DNA from: Pseudomonadales bacterium
GTDB taxonomy: Bacteria > Pseudomonadota > Gammaproteobacteria > Pseudomonadales > Azotimanducaceae
Direction: 5' to 3'
DNA: 50,094 nucleotides
Assembly (NCBI GenBank): GCA_019090385.1
Contig: JAHRWB010000208.1
Coordinates: 1-50,094, forward strand
Under the pieces are notes generated by a model. It was given only the letters and a program-made list of their open reading frames with translations, ran no database searches and was not told the origin of the DNA. Numbering within the stretch: position 1 is the first letter of the stretch; every line of letters starts with the position of its first letter. Made by a program: the position numbers and the translations under genes. This document shows positions 32,435-42,430 of this stretch, piece after piece.

Positions 32435-33069
32435 TGCATTTACTGGTGCGTCAGTTGGGCCTGACCGACTATGGCGCTGTACTTGCTGCTATGCAAAAAT
32501 TTACTAACGAGCGTACTCCATCTACAAATGATGAGTTATGGATTACTCAGCACAATCCTGTGTTTACCTTAGGTCAGGCTGGTAAGTCGGAGCATTTACT
32601 GTTCCCCGGAGATATCCCTGTTGTGCAAAGTGACCGTGGCGGGCAGGTCACCTATCATGGCCCCGGGCAACTGATTATTTATTTGCTCATTAACATAAAG
32701 CGTCAAAAGCTATTCGTTCGTGATCTGGTTTGCGGCATTGAAAAGAGCATTATCCAGGTGCTTGCTGACTTGGGTATTCCTGCTGAGAATCGATCGGATG
32801 CCCCGGGGGTGTACGTTGCCGGTGCCAAAATCGCAGCGCTGGGTTTACGCATTCGAAAAATGTGCTCTTATCATGGTTTGAGCTTTAACATCAGTATGGA
32901 TCTGGAACCCTTTGAGCGTATTAATCCCTGTGGAATACAGGGATTGTCAGTAACCCAGTTAAAAGATCTGGGAGGGCCTGACGATTTATCCAGGGTGGCT
33001 TTGCTTGTGGTCGACCAGCTGGTGCAGCAATTGGGATATTCAGGCTGTCGCTCGGTGCGAGCAGATTAG
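32434..33069 (+). CDS. lipB: octanoyl-[acyl-carrier-protein]:protein N-octanoyltransferase
   Basis: Transfers octanoyl groups from ACP to lipoyl domains. It has 211 residues. The motifs RGGQVTYHGPGQL near 68-80 and the cysteine in INPCGIQG near 170 are those of active LipB. Coupled to ybeD. The expected lipA does not follow; instead the 3' end overlaps a convergent MoeB-like gene by 30 bases. Confidence 0.97.
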   Translation: MHLLVRQLGLTDYGAVLAAMQKFTNERTPSTNDELWITQHNPVFTLGQAGKSEHLLFPGDIPVVQSDRGGQVTYHGPGQLIIYLLINIKRQKLFVRDLVCGIEKSIIQVLADLGIPAENRSDAPGVYVAGAKIAALGLRIRKMCSYHGLSFNISMDLEPFERINPCGIQGLSVTQLKDLGGPDDLSRVALLVVDQLVQQLGYSGCRSVRAD

Positions 33070-33801
33070 GCAATCCTTGCGCCGGGTTAGGCGGAGTTTT
33101 CTCCAGTCCATAATACTGGCATCCAGGTATTGGACCCACCCAGTCAGGGCTTCGCCAGTGCCAGTAATGAGTTTCATAACTTCCATTGCCTGTATACATC
33201 CGATAATACCTACCATCGGGGCTGCAACACCACTTTCAGCGCAATTAAGTGCAGTATCTGCGCCTTTGGTTTCGGGGTACAGGCAGCGATAACAGGGGGA
33301 TTCTGGTTGCCGGGGATCAAACACACTCACTTGTCCTTCAAAGCGTATGGCCGCACCGGAAACCAGAGGTATGCCTTTCTCAAAACAATAGTCGTTGATG
33401 GTGTAACGCACTGAGAAGTTGTCAGTTGCATCAACGACAATATCGATATCCTGGCTGATCGCATGCAAGCTTTGCGTGGTTAATTTTTCACCTATGCAAG
33501 TTAGCCTTGTGTCGGGGTTCAGGGCTTTTAGGCGACGGGTTGCAGATTCTACCTTGGTTAACGATATGCTGTTTGTGTCATGAATAATCTGACGTTGCAA
33601 GTTGGATAGCTCTACCTGGTCATGGTCCGCCAAAATCAAATGCCCGACACCTGCCGCAGCCAGATAAAGTGCTATAGGAGATCCCAGGCCACCAATACCT
33701 GCAATGAGTACGCTGGCATTCAGGAGTTTCTGCTGCCCGTCAATATCCACTTCAGGTAGCATAATGTGCCGACTATACCTTAAAAGTTGCTCATCATTCA
33801 T
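33040..33801 (-). CDS. moeB: MoeB/ThiF-family sulfur-carrier adenylyltransferase
   Basis: E1-like enzyme that adenylates the C-terminal Gly of MoaD or ThiS for molybdopterin or thiazole synthesis. It has 253 residues from ATG 33801, one base after the prmC stop. The ATP-binding GIGGLGSPIALYLAAAGVG and downstream DHDQVELSNLQRQ are conserved; two CxxC pairs (CYRC, CLIC) form the zinc site. There is no rhodanese domain. Position after hemA-prfA-prmC is the one moeB has in many gammaproteobacteria, but MoeB and ThiF cannot be separated by sequence alone. Confidence 0.9.
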   Translation of the reverse strand: MNDEQLLRYSRHIMLPEVDIDGQQKLLNASVLIAGIGGLGSPIALYLAAAGVGHLILADHDQVELSNLQRQIIHDTNSISLTKVESATRRLKALNPDTRLTCIGEKLTTQSLHAISQDIDIVVDATDNFSVRYTINDYCFEKGIPLVSGAAIRFEGQVSVFDPRQPESPCYRCLYPETKGADTALNCAESGVAAPMVGIIGCIQAMEVMKLITGTGEALTGWVQYLDASIMDWRKLRLTRRKDCLICSHRATA

Positions 33802-33802
33802 T

Positions 33803-34618
33803 TTAAACTCCGGCTCGGGCAAGTGTGACGCGTTGGATGCCGGCAAGATCGTTCAGTGTGATTATATCGGTATAGCCGTTATCCAGGAACAGTTGGCTCA
33901 CCTGTGTAGCCTGTTGCCAGCCGTGCTCCAGGGCAAGTACGCCCTTGGCTAATAAATATTGGGGTGCCTGACCTATTATCTGACGAATAGCGTCAAGACC
34001 GTCTGCCCCTGCAAAAAGGGCGCGGTGGGGCTCGTAGTCAAATACTGATTGCTCGACCTCGGTATCGGATTCGGCGATATAGGGTGGATTGCACAGGATG
34101 GCAGAATACCTTGAATCAATGGCATCGAACCAGTCGCTCAAGATAAAAGTTACCGTTAGTTGATGAAGAGAGGCGTTACGTTTTGCTACTTTTAATGCTT
34201 TGTGGCATACGTCTGATGCGCTAACCTGGTAGGTGCTTTCAGCATGCGAGGCCAGAGCCAGTGCAATGGCACCTGAACCTGTACCAAGGTCTAATATAGA
34301 ACCTGAACTACCGACGTGTTCCAGAGCATACTCAACCAGTAGCTCAGTTTCAGGACGCGGAATAAGCACATGTTCAGACACGTTAAGGTCCAAATTGAAA
34401 AAGCCTTTCTCTCCCAACAGGTATGCTATGGGTTCTTGCTTTGCGCGACGCCTAACAAGTATATCAAGTTCTTCTATTTGAGTTTGCGTGAGTTTATGTT
34501 CGCTGTGGGCATAAATAAAGGCGTCAGATTTCTCTAGTACAAAAGCCAACAGCAGTTCTGCATCCCGGCGCTCTATCGATGTACTGATATTGCTTAACAC
34601 ATCGGAAATGCGTGTCAT
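33803..34618 (-). CDS. prmC: peptide chain release factor N5-glutamine methyltransferase
   Basis: Methylates the Gln of the GGQ motif in RF1 and RF2. It has 271 residues. The SAM-binding motif is [15 protein letters not shown] and the catalytic motif is CNPPYIAE. An N-terminal helical domain precedes them. Its start overlaps the prfA stop by 4 bases, so enzyme and substrate are coupled. Confidence 0.97.
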   Translation of the reverse strand: MTRISDVLSNISTSIERRDAELLLAFVLEKSDAFIYAHSEHKLTQTQIEELDILVRRRAKQEPIAYLLGEKGFFNLDLNVSEHVLIPRPETELLVEYALEHVGSSGSILDLGTGSGAIALALASHAESTYQVSASDVCHKALKVAKRNASLHQLTVTFILSDWFDAIDSRYSAILCNPPYIAESDTEVEQSVFDYEPHRALFAGADGLDAIRQIIGQAPQYLLAKGVLALEHGWQQATQVSQLFLDNGYTDIITLNDLAGIQRVTLARAGV

Positions 34619-35709
34619 TCATCCTCGCCTATGGATTCCCATAAACCGGCCTGATGCTCCTGGATAAGGGGTTGAATAACTTCTTCAAGGGCGCCTTCCA
34701 TTATTTCGCCGAGTTTGTACAGGGTAAGATTGATTCGGTGGTCTGTGACACGGCCTTGAGGAAAGTTATAGGTACGAATGCGTTCTGAGCGGTCTCCGGA
34801 GCCAACCAGGGAGCGCCTTGTGTCAGCTTGTTCCTGTTGCTGTTCCTGGCGCGCTGAATCCAGTAGCTTCGCTTGTAACAAAGACATAGCGCGCGCCAGG
34901 TTTTTGTGCTGTGAGCGCTCATCCTGGCACTCTACTACCATGCCTGTTGGCAGGTGGGTAAGCCGTACAGCAGAATCTGTTTTATTTACATGTTGACCGC
35001 CTGCCCCGGATGCACGATAGGTATCCCGGCGTAAATCAGCCTTATTGATGGTGATTTCACCAATTTCGCTAACTTCTGGCAGTACTGCCACAGTACAGGC
35101 AGAAGTATGGATGCGGCCCTGTGATTCAGTTTCAGGTACCCGCTGAACCCTGTGAGCGCCAGATTCGAACTTTAGCTGCTGGTAGACGTTTGTGCCTTCT
35201 ATACGTGCTATCAGCTCCTTGAAGCCGCCATGGTCCCCGTTGCGCTTACTAACAATATTTATACGCCAACCCCGGCCTTCTGCATATCGGGTATACATTC
35301 GAAATAGATCGCCAGAAAAAATAGCGGCTTCATCGCCACCGGTACCTGCCCGGATTTCAAGAAACACATCTGATGCATCATCGGGATCTTTTGGCAAAAG
35401 CAGGAGTTTAAGCTTGTCCTCGGTATCCTTAAGTTGGCCGTCCAGGTCATGAACGTCATCCTTGGCCATAGCACGCATTTCAGCATCTTCATCATTCAGC
35501 AGGGACTCGGCATCTGTGCGTTCCTGTTGCATGTTTTCATATATTTGATATTGCTGAGTGACACCTTGTAGTTCGGCATACTCCTTAGACAAGCTTGTAA
35601 AGCGGTCGCGATTGTTCATAACCTCGGTGTCGGATAGTAGCGCCGAGAGCTCTTCGTGTCGATCGGACAGATTCGATAATTTGTTGATAATTGATGCTGA
35701 TAAACTCAT
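34615..35709 (-). CDS. prfA: peptide chain release factor 1
   Basis: Terminates translation at UAA and UAG. It has 364 residues (360 in E. coli). The GGQ loop ([19 protein letters not shown], about residue 235) and the stop-recognition region are present. Starts in an ATGA overlap with the hemA stop. Confidence 0.98.
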   Translation of the reverse strand: MSLSASIINKLSNLSDRHEELSALLSDTEVMNNRDRFTSLSKEYAELQGVTQQYQIYENMQQERTDAESLLNDEDAEMRAMAKDDVHDLDGQLKDTEDKLKLLLLPKDPDDASDVFLEIRAGTGGDEAAIFSGDLFRMYTRYAEGRGWRINIVSKRNGDHGGFKELIARIEGTNVYQQLKFESGAHRVQRVPETESQGRIHTSACTVAVLPEVSEIGEITINKADLRRDTYRASGAGGQHVNKTDSAVRLTHLPTGMVVECQDERSQHKNLARAMSLLQAKLLDSARQEQQQEQADTRRSLVGSGDRSERIRTYNFPQGRVTDHRINLTLYKLGEIMEGALEEVIQPLIQEHQAGLWESIGEDE

Positions 35710-37046
35710 TGGGTGGTAGTACTCTTCCCGGAATCTGATGTAGACGTATTGTTATTGTTGGATATTATGTCATTTGCAGTAGATACTTTGTCGTCCGTTA
35801 GGCCGTACAATTTTCGCACTGTTTCAATAACGTCGGATTCGCCATTGGCGCTTGCTTTTCGTATGGCAAGGGTTGGACTGTGTATAAGTTTGTTGGTCAG
35901 TGTTCTGGCCAGGTTCTTTATCACCTTAACGGGGTCGTCACCTTTTTCTACTTGTTTAAGGGCTTGTGTCAGGGCTTCTTTTTGTACGGCCTCTGCGGAG
36001 GATCTGAAAGCCATGAGGGTTTCTTTACTGTCGCGGATAGCGCGGTGCTGCAAAAACTGTTCTGCACCCTCCTGCACCAAAATCTCTGCAGCTTCTGCAG
36101 CCAGACGTCTGCCGGACATATTCTCTTCGATAATTTCTGTCAGATCATCAATGCCGTATAAAAACACATCGTCAAGCTCACTCGCTGTAGGGTCAATATC
36201 TCGGGGTACCGCAATATCTACCATAAAGATGGGCTTGTGTTTGCGCTTTTGAATAGCTGCAGTTATTGACTGCTTATCAAGCACGATGTTAGCGCTTCCG
36301 GTAGAACTGATGACAATGTCGAATTGATCCAGTGCATCAGGAATCTCATCCAGGGTTAACACCTGGGTCTGGTAGGTATTGGCTAGCTGTTCAGCGTTCG
36401 CCCTGGTGCGGTTGGCAATGCTCAATTGATACATGCCCTGGGTTTTAAGGTGTTGGACAACCAGCTCAATAGTCTCTCCGGCGCCAATCAATAGGGCTTT
36501 TTTGTTTGCCAAGTCTGAAAAGATTTGTCGCGCCAAGGCTACCGCAGCATAAGCGACTGAAATAGGCTTCTTGCCAATATCGGTATCCGTACGTACTTTT
36601 TTTGCCGTATTGAGGGTAAATTGGCTGAGCAGGCTCAGTTCCGGCCCCAGAGTGCCGGCTTGTTGCGCAAGTTGATAAGCGTTTTTGATCTGCCCCATTA
36701 TCTGAGGCTCCCCTAATGCCTGGGAATCCAGACCGGATGCAACGCGCATCATATGTACTGCAGCATCCTGATCCCAATGAAAGTAGGCCACCGGCTGAAT
36801 TTCGTGCTCCGGAACAGATCGGTGCTGAGAGAGCCACTCCTGTATGGGTAAGTGCTCGGGAGACTCCATGGCACAGTATATTTCTACCCGATTACAGGTA
36901 GATAGAATTGCAGATTCCCGCACGCTCGGCATACTGCCGATAAGTTGCTTTAAGATCTCTTCCAGATCATCTGCAGGCAAAGCAATGCGCTCCCTAAGCT
37001 CAATGGGTGCGGTTCTAAAACTGATTCCATATGCCAATATCGGCAT
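35706..37046 (-). CDS. hemA: glutamyl-tRNA reductase
   Basis: First enzyme of C5-pathway tetrapyrrole synthesis, making glutamate-1-semialdehyde from Glu-tRNA. It has 446 residues. The catalytic Cys51 is in [12 protein letters not shown]; the NADPH-binding domain has [13 protein letters not shown] near 183. The C-terminal tail is Asn/Ser/Thr-rich ([15 protein letters not shown]) and longer than in E. coli (418 residues). First gene of the hemA-prfA-prmC-moeB run, divergent from lolB. Confidence 0.97.
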   Translation of the reverse strand: MPILAYGISFRTAPIELRERIALPADDLEEILKQLIGSMPSVRESAILSTCNRVEIYCAMESPEHLPIQEWLSQHRSVPEHEIQPVAYFHWDQDAAVHMMRVASGLDSQALGEPQIMGQIKNAYQLAQQAGTLGPELSLLSQFTLNTAKKVRTDTDIGKKPISVAYAAVALARQIFSDLANKKALLIGAGETIELVVQHLKTQGMYQLSIANRTRANAEQLANTYQTQVLTLDEIPDALDQFDIVISSTGSANIVLDKQSITAAIQKRKHKPIFMVDIAVPRDIDPTASELDDVFLYGIDDLTEIIEENMSGRRLAAEAAEILVQEGAEQFLQHRAIRDSKETLMAFRSSAEAVQKEALTQALKQVEKGDDPVKVIKNLARTLTNKLIHSPTLAIRKASANGESDVIETVRKLYGLTDDKVSTANDIISNNNNTSTSDSGKSTTTQ

Positions 37047-37102
37047 AGCGCTATCTCGAACGGTTGCTATTAGGCAATAATAGCAAAATCAGCGCACCTA
37101 AA

Positions 37103-37130
37103 CGGAGGTTAATTTACGGAGGTTAATTTA
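37103..37130. repeat. two perfect 14 bp tandem copies in the hemA-lolB gap
   Basis: CGGAGGTTAATTTA occurs at 37103-37116 and again, immediately, at 37117-37130. It lies in the 119 bp divergent gap that holds both promoters. It may be a recent slippage duplication or paired regulator sites. Confidence 0.85.
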
Positions 37131-37165
37131 TAAGTGTCTTATACTAATGTGATGCGAGCATTGAG

Positions 37166-37822
37166 ATGATGCAAGAATACCCGGATAGGTCCTGCACTCA
37201 GCATGGGAGTCGCCTCCATTTGACTGTGTTCTGGTCTTTATTGGCGTTATTGTCAGGTTGCGCTTCATCACCCTATGGTTCGAGCAAACCAGGAAGCGAG
37301 GCTCAAAAGAGCCAACAAGCTGCAGAACAGTTTGTTTTGCAGGGTCGCCTTGCCGTGAAACAGGCAAAAGAGGGATTTAGTGCTAGTTTTAAGTGGGTAC
37401 AGGTAGGTACGTATTATTCTGTAGAATTGTGGGGAACCTTTGGTCAAGGTCGAACACTGATAAAGGGGAATTCCTCCTATGTCGAAATAACCACAGCCGA
37501 TGGGGAAATTCACCGCGATAACCAGCCCGAAATGCTAATGCAGGAGTGGTTGGGTTGGGGGGTGCCGCTGGACGTGCTGAGGTACTGGATTCAGGGTTAT
37601 GCCAGCCCCCATGAACAGAGGGCGGATTATCAGGATATGCCTGATATTTTGTCTGGATCATTTAGACAGCTGGGCTGGCTTATCACGCCGTCCAGGTATA
37701 TAGATATACAGGGGGTGAGCTTGCCCATGAAGACCATTGTGATGAAAGACGGCTTCCGGATTACCCTGTTAATCAAGAAAGCCAGGCTGGGTGAGGTGGG
37801 TGTCAGCTTGACAGCTGCTTAA
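37166..37822 (+). CDS. lolB: outer-membrane lipoprotein LolB
   Basis: Outer-membrane receptor that accepts lipoproteins from LolA. It has 218 residues. A signal peptide with lipobox LLSGC (Cys near residue 32) is followed by the LolB domain: FVLQGRLAVKQAKEGFSASF, the protruding-loop region WGTFGQGRTLI, and WLITPSRYID. The second ATG is one codon in. It is divergent from hemA as in E. coli, but ispE does not follow. Confidence 0.95.
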   Translation: MMQEYPDRSCTQHGSRLHLTVFWSLLALLSGCASSPYGSSKPGSEAQKSQQAAEQFVLQGRLAVKQAKEGFSASFKWVQVGTYYSVELWGTFGQGRTLIKGNSSYVEITTADGEIHRDNQPEMLMQEWLGWGVPLDVLRYWIQGYASPHEQRADYQDMPDILSGSFRQLGWLITPSRYIDIQGVSLPMKTIVMKDGFRITLLIKKARLGEVGVSLTAA

Positions 37823-37973
37823 GCCGGCATCAGAATAGCCGCCTCCCGCGCCAAGGTAGTTTAAAAGTGGTTGAGCAGTTCAGGAATTTAGGCGTGGCTC
37901 AGGGTTAAATTGAAATAATTACTTCGGGTGTTGGATACGTAACTAACTGAATTAAAGCACTTTATTGTTTTTA

Positions 37974-38048
37974 TGGGGTGTCGCCAAGTGGTAAGGCACC
38001 GGGTTTTGATCTCGGCATTCGCAGGTTCGAGTCCTGCCACCCCAGCCA
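37974..38048 (+). tRNA. tRNA-Gln (anticodon TTG)
   Basis: A complete cloverleaf of 75 bases with encoded CCA. The acceptor stem TGGGGTG pairs with CACCCCA (38038-38044), discriminator G, then CCA at 38046-38048. The anticodon loop TTTTGAT gives TTG. The T arm is GGTTCGAGTCC. It lies between lolB and prs. Confidence 0.97.
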
Positions 38049-38131
38049 TATTCGCAAAAAGGCGTCTAGTTACGTCACGGTAAAAAACCGAAGCAATTCA
38101 CACTACAACCTAAATCAGGGAAATTCATAGC

Positions 38132-39079
38132 GTGGCGAACCTTATCCTATTTCCAGGCAACTCCAATCCTAACTTATTTCGACGGATTGCAATCGAGCTG
38201 CGTATTAAAATGGGCAAGATTGCTGTGGGCCAGTTCAGTGATGGTGAAGTGCGTGTAGAAATACAGGAAAATGCCCGGGGCAAGGACGTGTTTCTTCTGC
38301 AATCGACCTGCGCACCGACCAACGATAATCTCATGGAAATGATGATTATGGCGGACGCACTAAAACGCGCTGCGGCTCAGCGAATTACTGCTGTAGTACC
38401 TTACTTCGGATATGCGCGCCAAGATCGTCGTCCGCGCAGTAGCCGAGTAGCGATTAGCGCTAAAGTGGTAGCGGACATGATATCGGGGGTGGGTATAGAC
38501 CGGCTCATGACTTTTGATTTACACGCTGACCAAATTCAGGGCTTTTTTAAGATCCCGGTTGAAAATTTGTACAGTAGCCCGGTGTTAGTTGAGCATGTTT
38601 TGGCACAACGTTATGAAAACCCTATGGTCGTATCACCGGATGTCGGCGGTGTTGTGCGTGCCAGGGCGATAGCCAAATTAATTGATGACTCCGAGCTTGC
38701 TATCATTGATAAACGTCGGCCCGAGGCGAATAAGTCCGAGGTAATGCATGTCATCGGTGATGTAGACGGTCGAACCTGCATCATTGTCGATGATATGGTG
38801 GATACCGCAGGCACATTGTGTGCCGCGGCTGCTGAATTAAAGGCGCGCGGGGCTATCAGGGTCGTGTCATATATAACCCACGCCGTATTATCAGGTGAGG
38901 CGGTTAAACGCATAGAGAGCTCCGAAATGGACGAGCTGGTTGTTACCGACACCATTCCTCTCAGTGAGGAAGCGAGAAAAAGTAATAAAATTAAACAATT
39001 GAGCTTAGGCGGGTTGTTTGCTGAGGCTATTCGCCGTGTAAGCAACGAAGAATCTATCAGTGCTATGTTTGATGGCTAA
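38132..39079 (+). CDS. prs: ribose-phosphate pyrophosphokinase
   Basis: Makes PRPP for nucleotide, histidine, tryptophan and NAD synthesis. It has 315 residues, the E. coli length, from GTG 38132 with AGGGAAA upstream. Motifs: [19 protein letters not shown] (subset), [26 protein letters not shown] and the PRPP loop [11 protein letters not shown]. Following a tRNA-Gln and preceding rplY-pth-ychF is the normal order. Confidence 0.98.
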   Translation: MANLILFPGNSNPNLFRRIAIELRIKMGKIAVGQFSDGEVRVEIQENARGKDVFLLQSTCAPTNDNLMEMMIMADALKRAAAQRITAVVPYFGYARQDRRPRSSRVAISAKVVADMISGVGIDRLMTFDLHADQIQGFFKIPVENLYSSPVLVEHVLAQRYENPMVVSPDVGGVVRARAIAKLIDDSELAIIDKRRPEANKSEVMHVIGDVDGRTCIIVDDMVDTAGTLCAAAAELKARGAIRVVSYITHAVLSGEAVKRIESSEMDELVVTDTIPLSEEARKSNKIKQLSLGGLFAEAIRRVSNEESISAMFDG

Positions 39080-39154
39080 TTAAACATGGTAAACGCATGC
39101 AGATATTTCGGTCGCACAAATATCTGTGTATTAACGTGACTTAGGAGGTACATG

Positions 39155-39832
39155 ATGTCACAGAAACTTAAGATAACCGCAGAAACACGAACTGACCTGG
39201 GGAAAGGTGCGAGCCGCCGCCTGCGTCGACTCGCAAATAAAGTCCCTTCCATCTTATATGGGGCGGGCCAGGATTCTGTTCCACTTACATTGGAATATAA
39301 TGAGCTGGTTCAGATCATGAAAAATGAGACATTTTACTCCCAGGTCTTGGCTTTAAACGCTGAGGGTAAAGAGCAGGATGTAGTGGTCAGAGACTTACAG
39401 CGTCACCCTGCTACGAATATCGTTACGCATGTAGATTTCTTGCGAATTGACGCCACTAAAACCATTCATGTTTCTATACCCTTGCACTTTCTTAATGAAG
39501 AAGCTTGTGTGGGTGTTAAAACTGAAGGTGGCATAATTTCACATATTCTGAATGAAGTAGAAATCAGTTGTTTGCCTGCAGATATCCCGCAATTTATCGA
39601 GATAGATCTAATCGAGCTGGGTTTGGGTGAATCTATTCAGTTGTCGGAACTAAAACTACCCGAAGGCGTTGATCTGGTTGCCTTTTTGCATGGTGATGAT
39701 TCTCATGATACGGCGGTGGTGAGCGTTCATGCTCCACGTGCGATAGTGGAAGAAGAGACAATTGACGAAGCGGCTGAGTCTGAAGGCGAAGCTGGTGAAG
39801 CCGAAGACAGTGAAGGTGAGTCAGAGGACTAG
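39155..39832 (+). CDS. rplY: 50S ribosomal protein L25, general stress protein Ctc type
   Basis: 5S rRNA-binding protein in its long Ctc form. It has about 225 residues: an L25 domain (residues 1-95, with GKGASRRLRRLANKVPSILYG) and a C-terminal beta domain, ending in a strongly acidic Glu-rich tail. Tandem ATGs at 39152 and 39155 follow AGGAGG (39143-39148); the second has better spacing. Confidence 0.96.
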   Translation: MSQKLKITAETRTDLGKGASRRLRRLANKVPSILYGAGQDSVPLTLEYNELVQIMKNETFYSQVLALNAEGKEQDVVVRDLQRHPATNIVTHVDFLRIDATKTIHVSIPLHFLNEEACVGVKTEGGIISHILNEVEISCLPADIPQFIEIDLIELGLGESIQLSELKLPEGVDLVAFLHGDDSHDTAVVSVHAPRAIVEEETIDEAAESEGEAGEAEDSEGESED

Positions 39833-39858
39833 CACCGCACTTGGTGTGTGTGTTATGC

Positions 39859-40458
39859 ATGGCTATTAAGTTGATTGTGGGCCTGGAAAATCCAGGCCCA
39901 CAATATGCCAATACCCGACACAATGTGGGTGGAATGTTCCTGGCTTATTTAGCCCAGCGTTTTTCTATTGATCTAAAAACTGAAAATAAGTTCAGTGGGC
40001 GCCTCGGCCGGGGCAATATCTGCGGAAATGACGTCAGACTTTTGATTCCCGATACTTATATGAATTTAAGTGGCAAGGCTGTTGGCAGTGTTGCGCATTT
40101 TTATAAGATTGCGCCGGAGGAAATTCTGGTTGCGCACGACGAGATGGCTTTTGATCCGGGTGTGTTGCGCCTTAAGAAGGCCGGTGGTGTAAATGGGCAT
40201 AATGGCTTGCGCGACATAGTTGGTTCGCTAGCAGGCAATGCTAATTTTTTTCGCTTCCGAATTGGTGTGGGTCATCCAGGTAATGCTAACGCAGTGACTG
40301 CTTATCTTACCAGCCGCAGCATTCCACAAGCAGAAAGAGAGCTAATAGAGAGTGCATGGGATATTGATAGCAGCATACTGAGCGATATGATTTCCGGTAA
40401 TATACAAAAAGCTATGAACAAATTGCATGCTGCTCCGGTACTATCCGGCGATAAATAG
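39859..40458 (+). CDS. pth: peptidyl-tRNA hydrolase
   Basis: Releases tRNA from stalled peptidyl-tRNA. It has 199 residues from ATG 39859 (MAIKLIVGLENPGPQYANT). The catalytic His lies in TRHNVG near residue 20; VAHDEM and GVNGHNGLRDIV complete the site. The longer TTG frame start at 39841 lacks family support. Confidence 0.97.
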   Translation: MAIKLIVGLENPGPQYANTRHNVGGMFLAYLAQRFSIDLKTENKFSGRLGRGNICGNDVRLLIPDTYMNLSGKAVGSVAHFYKIAPEEILVAHDEMAFDPGVLRLKKAGGVNGHNGLRDIVGSLAGNANFFRFRIGVGHPGNANAVTAYLTSRSIPQAERELIESAWDIDSSILSDMISGNIQKAMNKLHAAPVLSGDK

Positions 40459-40502
40459 AAAGATAAACAAAATGATGGGCAATATGGTGGGTAAGAGTAA
40501 TC

Positions 40503-41594
40503 ATGGGTTTTAAATGCGGCATTGTTGGCCTGCCCAACGTAGGTAAGTCTACGCTGTTTAATGCGCTTACCGAAGCGGGTATCGGGGCGGAAAATTTTCC
40601 ATTCTGTACAATAGAGCCTAACGTTGGCGTTGTGCCTGTGCCCGATGAGCGTTTAAAGGCATTGTCAGACATTGTACAGCCGGAGCGCACATTATCCTCC
40701 TCCATGGAGTTTGTGGATATTGCCGGTTTGGTAAAAGGTGCGTCTACAGGTGAGGGGCTTGGTAATAAATTTCTCGCACATATCCGGGAAACCCATGCCA
40801 TTGCCCACGTGGTACGTTGCTTTGAAGATCCCAATATCGTTCATGTCTCGGATAAAGTATCTCCGCTTGACGATATTGAAGTAATAGAAACTGAACTTGC
40901 TCTGGCCGATTTGGAATCGATAGATCGGGCGATTACACGCAATCAAAAATTAGCGAATTCAGGCGACAAAGATGCAAAAGTGCTGCTTGAGCTACTGACC
41001 CGGGTTAGCACCACCTTGAACGAGGGGGGTTCAGTCCGATCCATGGGCCTGGATGATGAAGCAACTTTGCTGCTCAGGGACTATCATCTGATTACGCTCA
41101 AACCGGTTATGTACATTGCCAACGTTGATGAGTCGGGGTTTGAGGATAACCCTATGTTAGACCAAGTGCGGATGATTGCAGAAAAAGAGCAGGCTGTTGT
41201 CGTGGCGGTGTGTAATAAAATTGAAGCAGAAATTTCCGAGCTGGAAGAAGAAGAAAAACTGGAGTTTCTGGCTGATATTGGTATGCAGGAGCCTGGGCTC
41301 AACCGCGTAATTCGCGCTGGATACCAGCTGCTAAACCTACAAAGCTATTTTACTGCTGGAGTACAGGAAGTACGTGCCTGGACCATATCAGTGGGTGACA
41401 ACGCCCCCAGAGCCGCTGCGGCGATCCATACTGACTTTGAAAAAGGCTTTATTCGCGCAGAAGTGATCGCTTATGACGACTTTATTGAACACAATGGCGA
41501 GTCTGGTGCAAAAGAAGCCGGAAAATGGCGCCTGGAAGGTAAAGAATATATTGTTCAGGACGGCGATGTGATGCATTTCCGATTTAACGTTTAG
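40503..41594 (+). CDS. ychF: redox-regulated ATPase YchF
   Basis: OBG-family P-loop ATPase that binds ribosomes. It has 363 residues, the E. coli length. Walker [15 protein letters not shown] is at residues 8-21 and the altered G4 motif NVDE near 200 explains ATP rather than GTP preference. The C-terminal TGS domain ends in [10 protein letters not shown]. Last gene of the conserved core before the accessory region. Confidence 0.98.
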   Translation: MGFKCGIVGLPNVGKSTLFNALTEAGIGAENFPFCTIEPNVGVVPVPDERLKALSDIVQPERTLSSSMEFVDIAGLVKGASTGEGLGNKFLAHIRETHAIAHVVRCFEDPNIVHVSDKVSPLDDIEVIETELALADLESIDRAITRNQKLANSGDKDAKVLLELLTRVSTTLNEGGSVRSMGLDDEATLLLRDYHLITLKPVMYIANVDESGFEDNPMLDQVRMIAEKEQAVVVAVCNKIEAEISELEEEEKLEFLADIGMQEPGLNRVIRAGYQLLNLQSYFTAGVQEVRAWTISVGDNAPRAAAAIHTDFEKGFIRAEVIAYDDFIEHNGESGAKEAGKWRLEGKEYIVQDGDVMHFRFNV

Positions 41595-41733
41595 CCTGAG
41601 TAAGGACGCCGTTAATATTTTTGATAAGCTGATTAATTGAGGCCAAAGAATAATGGTACTGGTGTAAATCTCGAAGGTGTCTTGACAAGGCACGGGCTTA
41701 TGATCAAAATTCGCGACCCGGTTTTTTAGTCGT

Positions 41734-41810
41734 GGCTACGTAGCTCAGCTGGTTAGAGCACAGCATTCATAATGCTGGGGTCGGTGGTTCAAGTCCACCC
41801 GTAGCTACCA
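41734..41810 (+). tRNA. tRNA-Met (elongator, anticodon CAT)
   Basis: A complete 77-base cloverleaf with encoded CCA. The acceptor GGCTACG pairs with CGTAGCT (one G-T), then A and CCA at 41808-41810. The anticodon loop TTCATAA at 41766-41772 gives CAT. The first pair and D arm fit elongator rather than initiator tRNA. It marks the boundary between core genes and accessory DNA. Confidence 0.96.
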
Positions 41811-42203
41811 TATAAATCAATGACTTAGGCGGTTAAACCCAAACCCATTTCCGGTTTGTGCAACCCATGTGCAACTCCCGGAGCAAGTTTCTGCTTTCAA
41901 AGTCCACTCCTGCCAATATTTGTAAAGATTACTAATAGTAAATACTCCCCGGTCCTTCTTTTCTAAATGGGTCCCACCCAAAGCCCCTCAAACACAAACC
42001 CAAAAAGAGTCCCAGGACCCGTGTAGTGGATACTACCCATCTCTCACACAAAGTCGGTTTTCAAATATATTTTTGCAAATTCTCAAATATTTTTTAGTTT
42101 TTCCTCACACCTATTTAGATCCTTGTCCTACAGATCACACTGTACTGGTGGCGATAGGGTGGACCTGAGACACCTGCCCAATCAGTTGACCTTTATTCCA
42201 TGG
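41811..42203. other. non-coding junction after tRNA-Met
   Basis: Nearly 400 bp without a credible gene. It contains two close GTGCAAC copies (about 41858-41875), and an AT-rich stretch near 42055-42110 with two related CAAATAT-T runs. Position at a tRNA 3' end suits an integration boundary with integrase arm-type sites, but no integrase gene and no second copy of the tRNA 3' end is seen in the window. Confidence 0.4.
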
Positions 42204-42416
42204 CTAACGAGCTGCTCGCCTGGGCTCCTCTTCGTCGATGTATTTGAACATGCCGTACATAGTTGCTTCCTTGAGATAGTGGGGAAACTCATTGCCGGTT
42301 AGTATCAAAATAAAATCCGAGAGCGGACGCTCATTCAGGATTCTTGGGGGGCGGTAGCGTGCCCTTAGCTGACCTCCACTAGTTCTCGGCCCTGTGGTAA
42401 TGTGATCGTTCCACAT
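42204..42416 (-). CDS. small hypothetical protein, doubtful
   Basis: A 70-residue frame from ATG 42416, divergent from the first membrane paralogue with only 14 bases between the starts. The C-terminal half (FPHYLKEATMYGMFKYIDEE) looks protein-like, with an acidic then basic end. No family recognised and no strong ribosome-binding site; it could be the tail of a degraded gene. Confidence 0.3.
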   Translation of the reverse strand: MWNDHITTGPRTSGGQLRARYRPPRILNERPLSDFILILTGNEFPHYLKEATMYGMFKYIDEEEPRRAAR

Positions 42417-42430
42417 GATGGGTGTTCGCG

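Noticed and set aside
35713-36252. 179-residue plus-strand open frame
   Set aside because: Antisense to hemA; its low-complexity Ser content is a shadow of the real coding frame.
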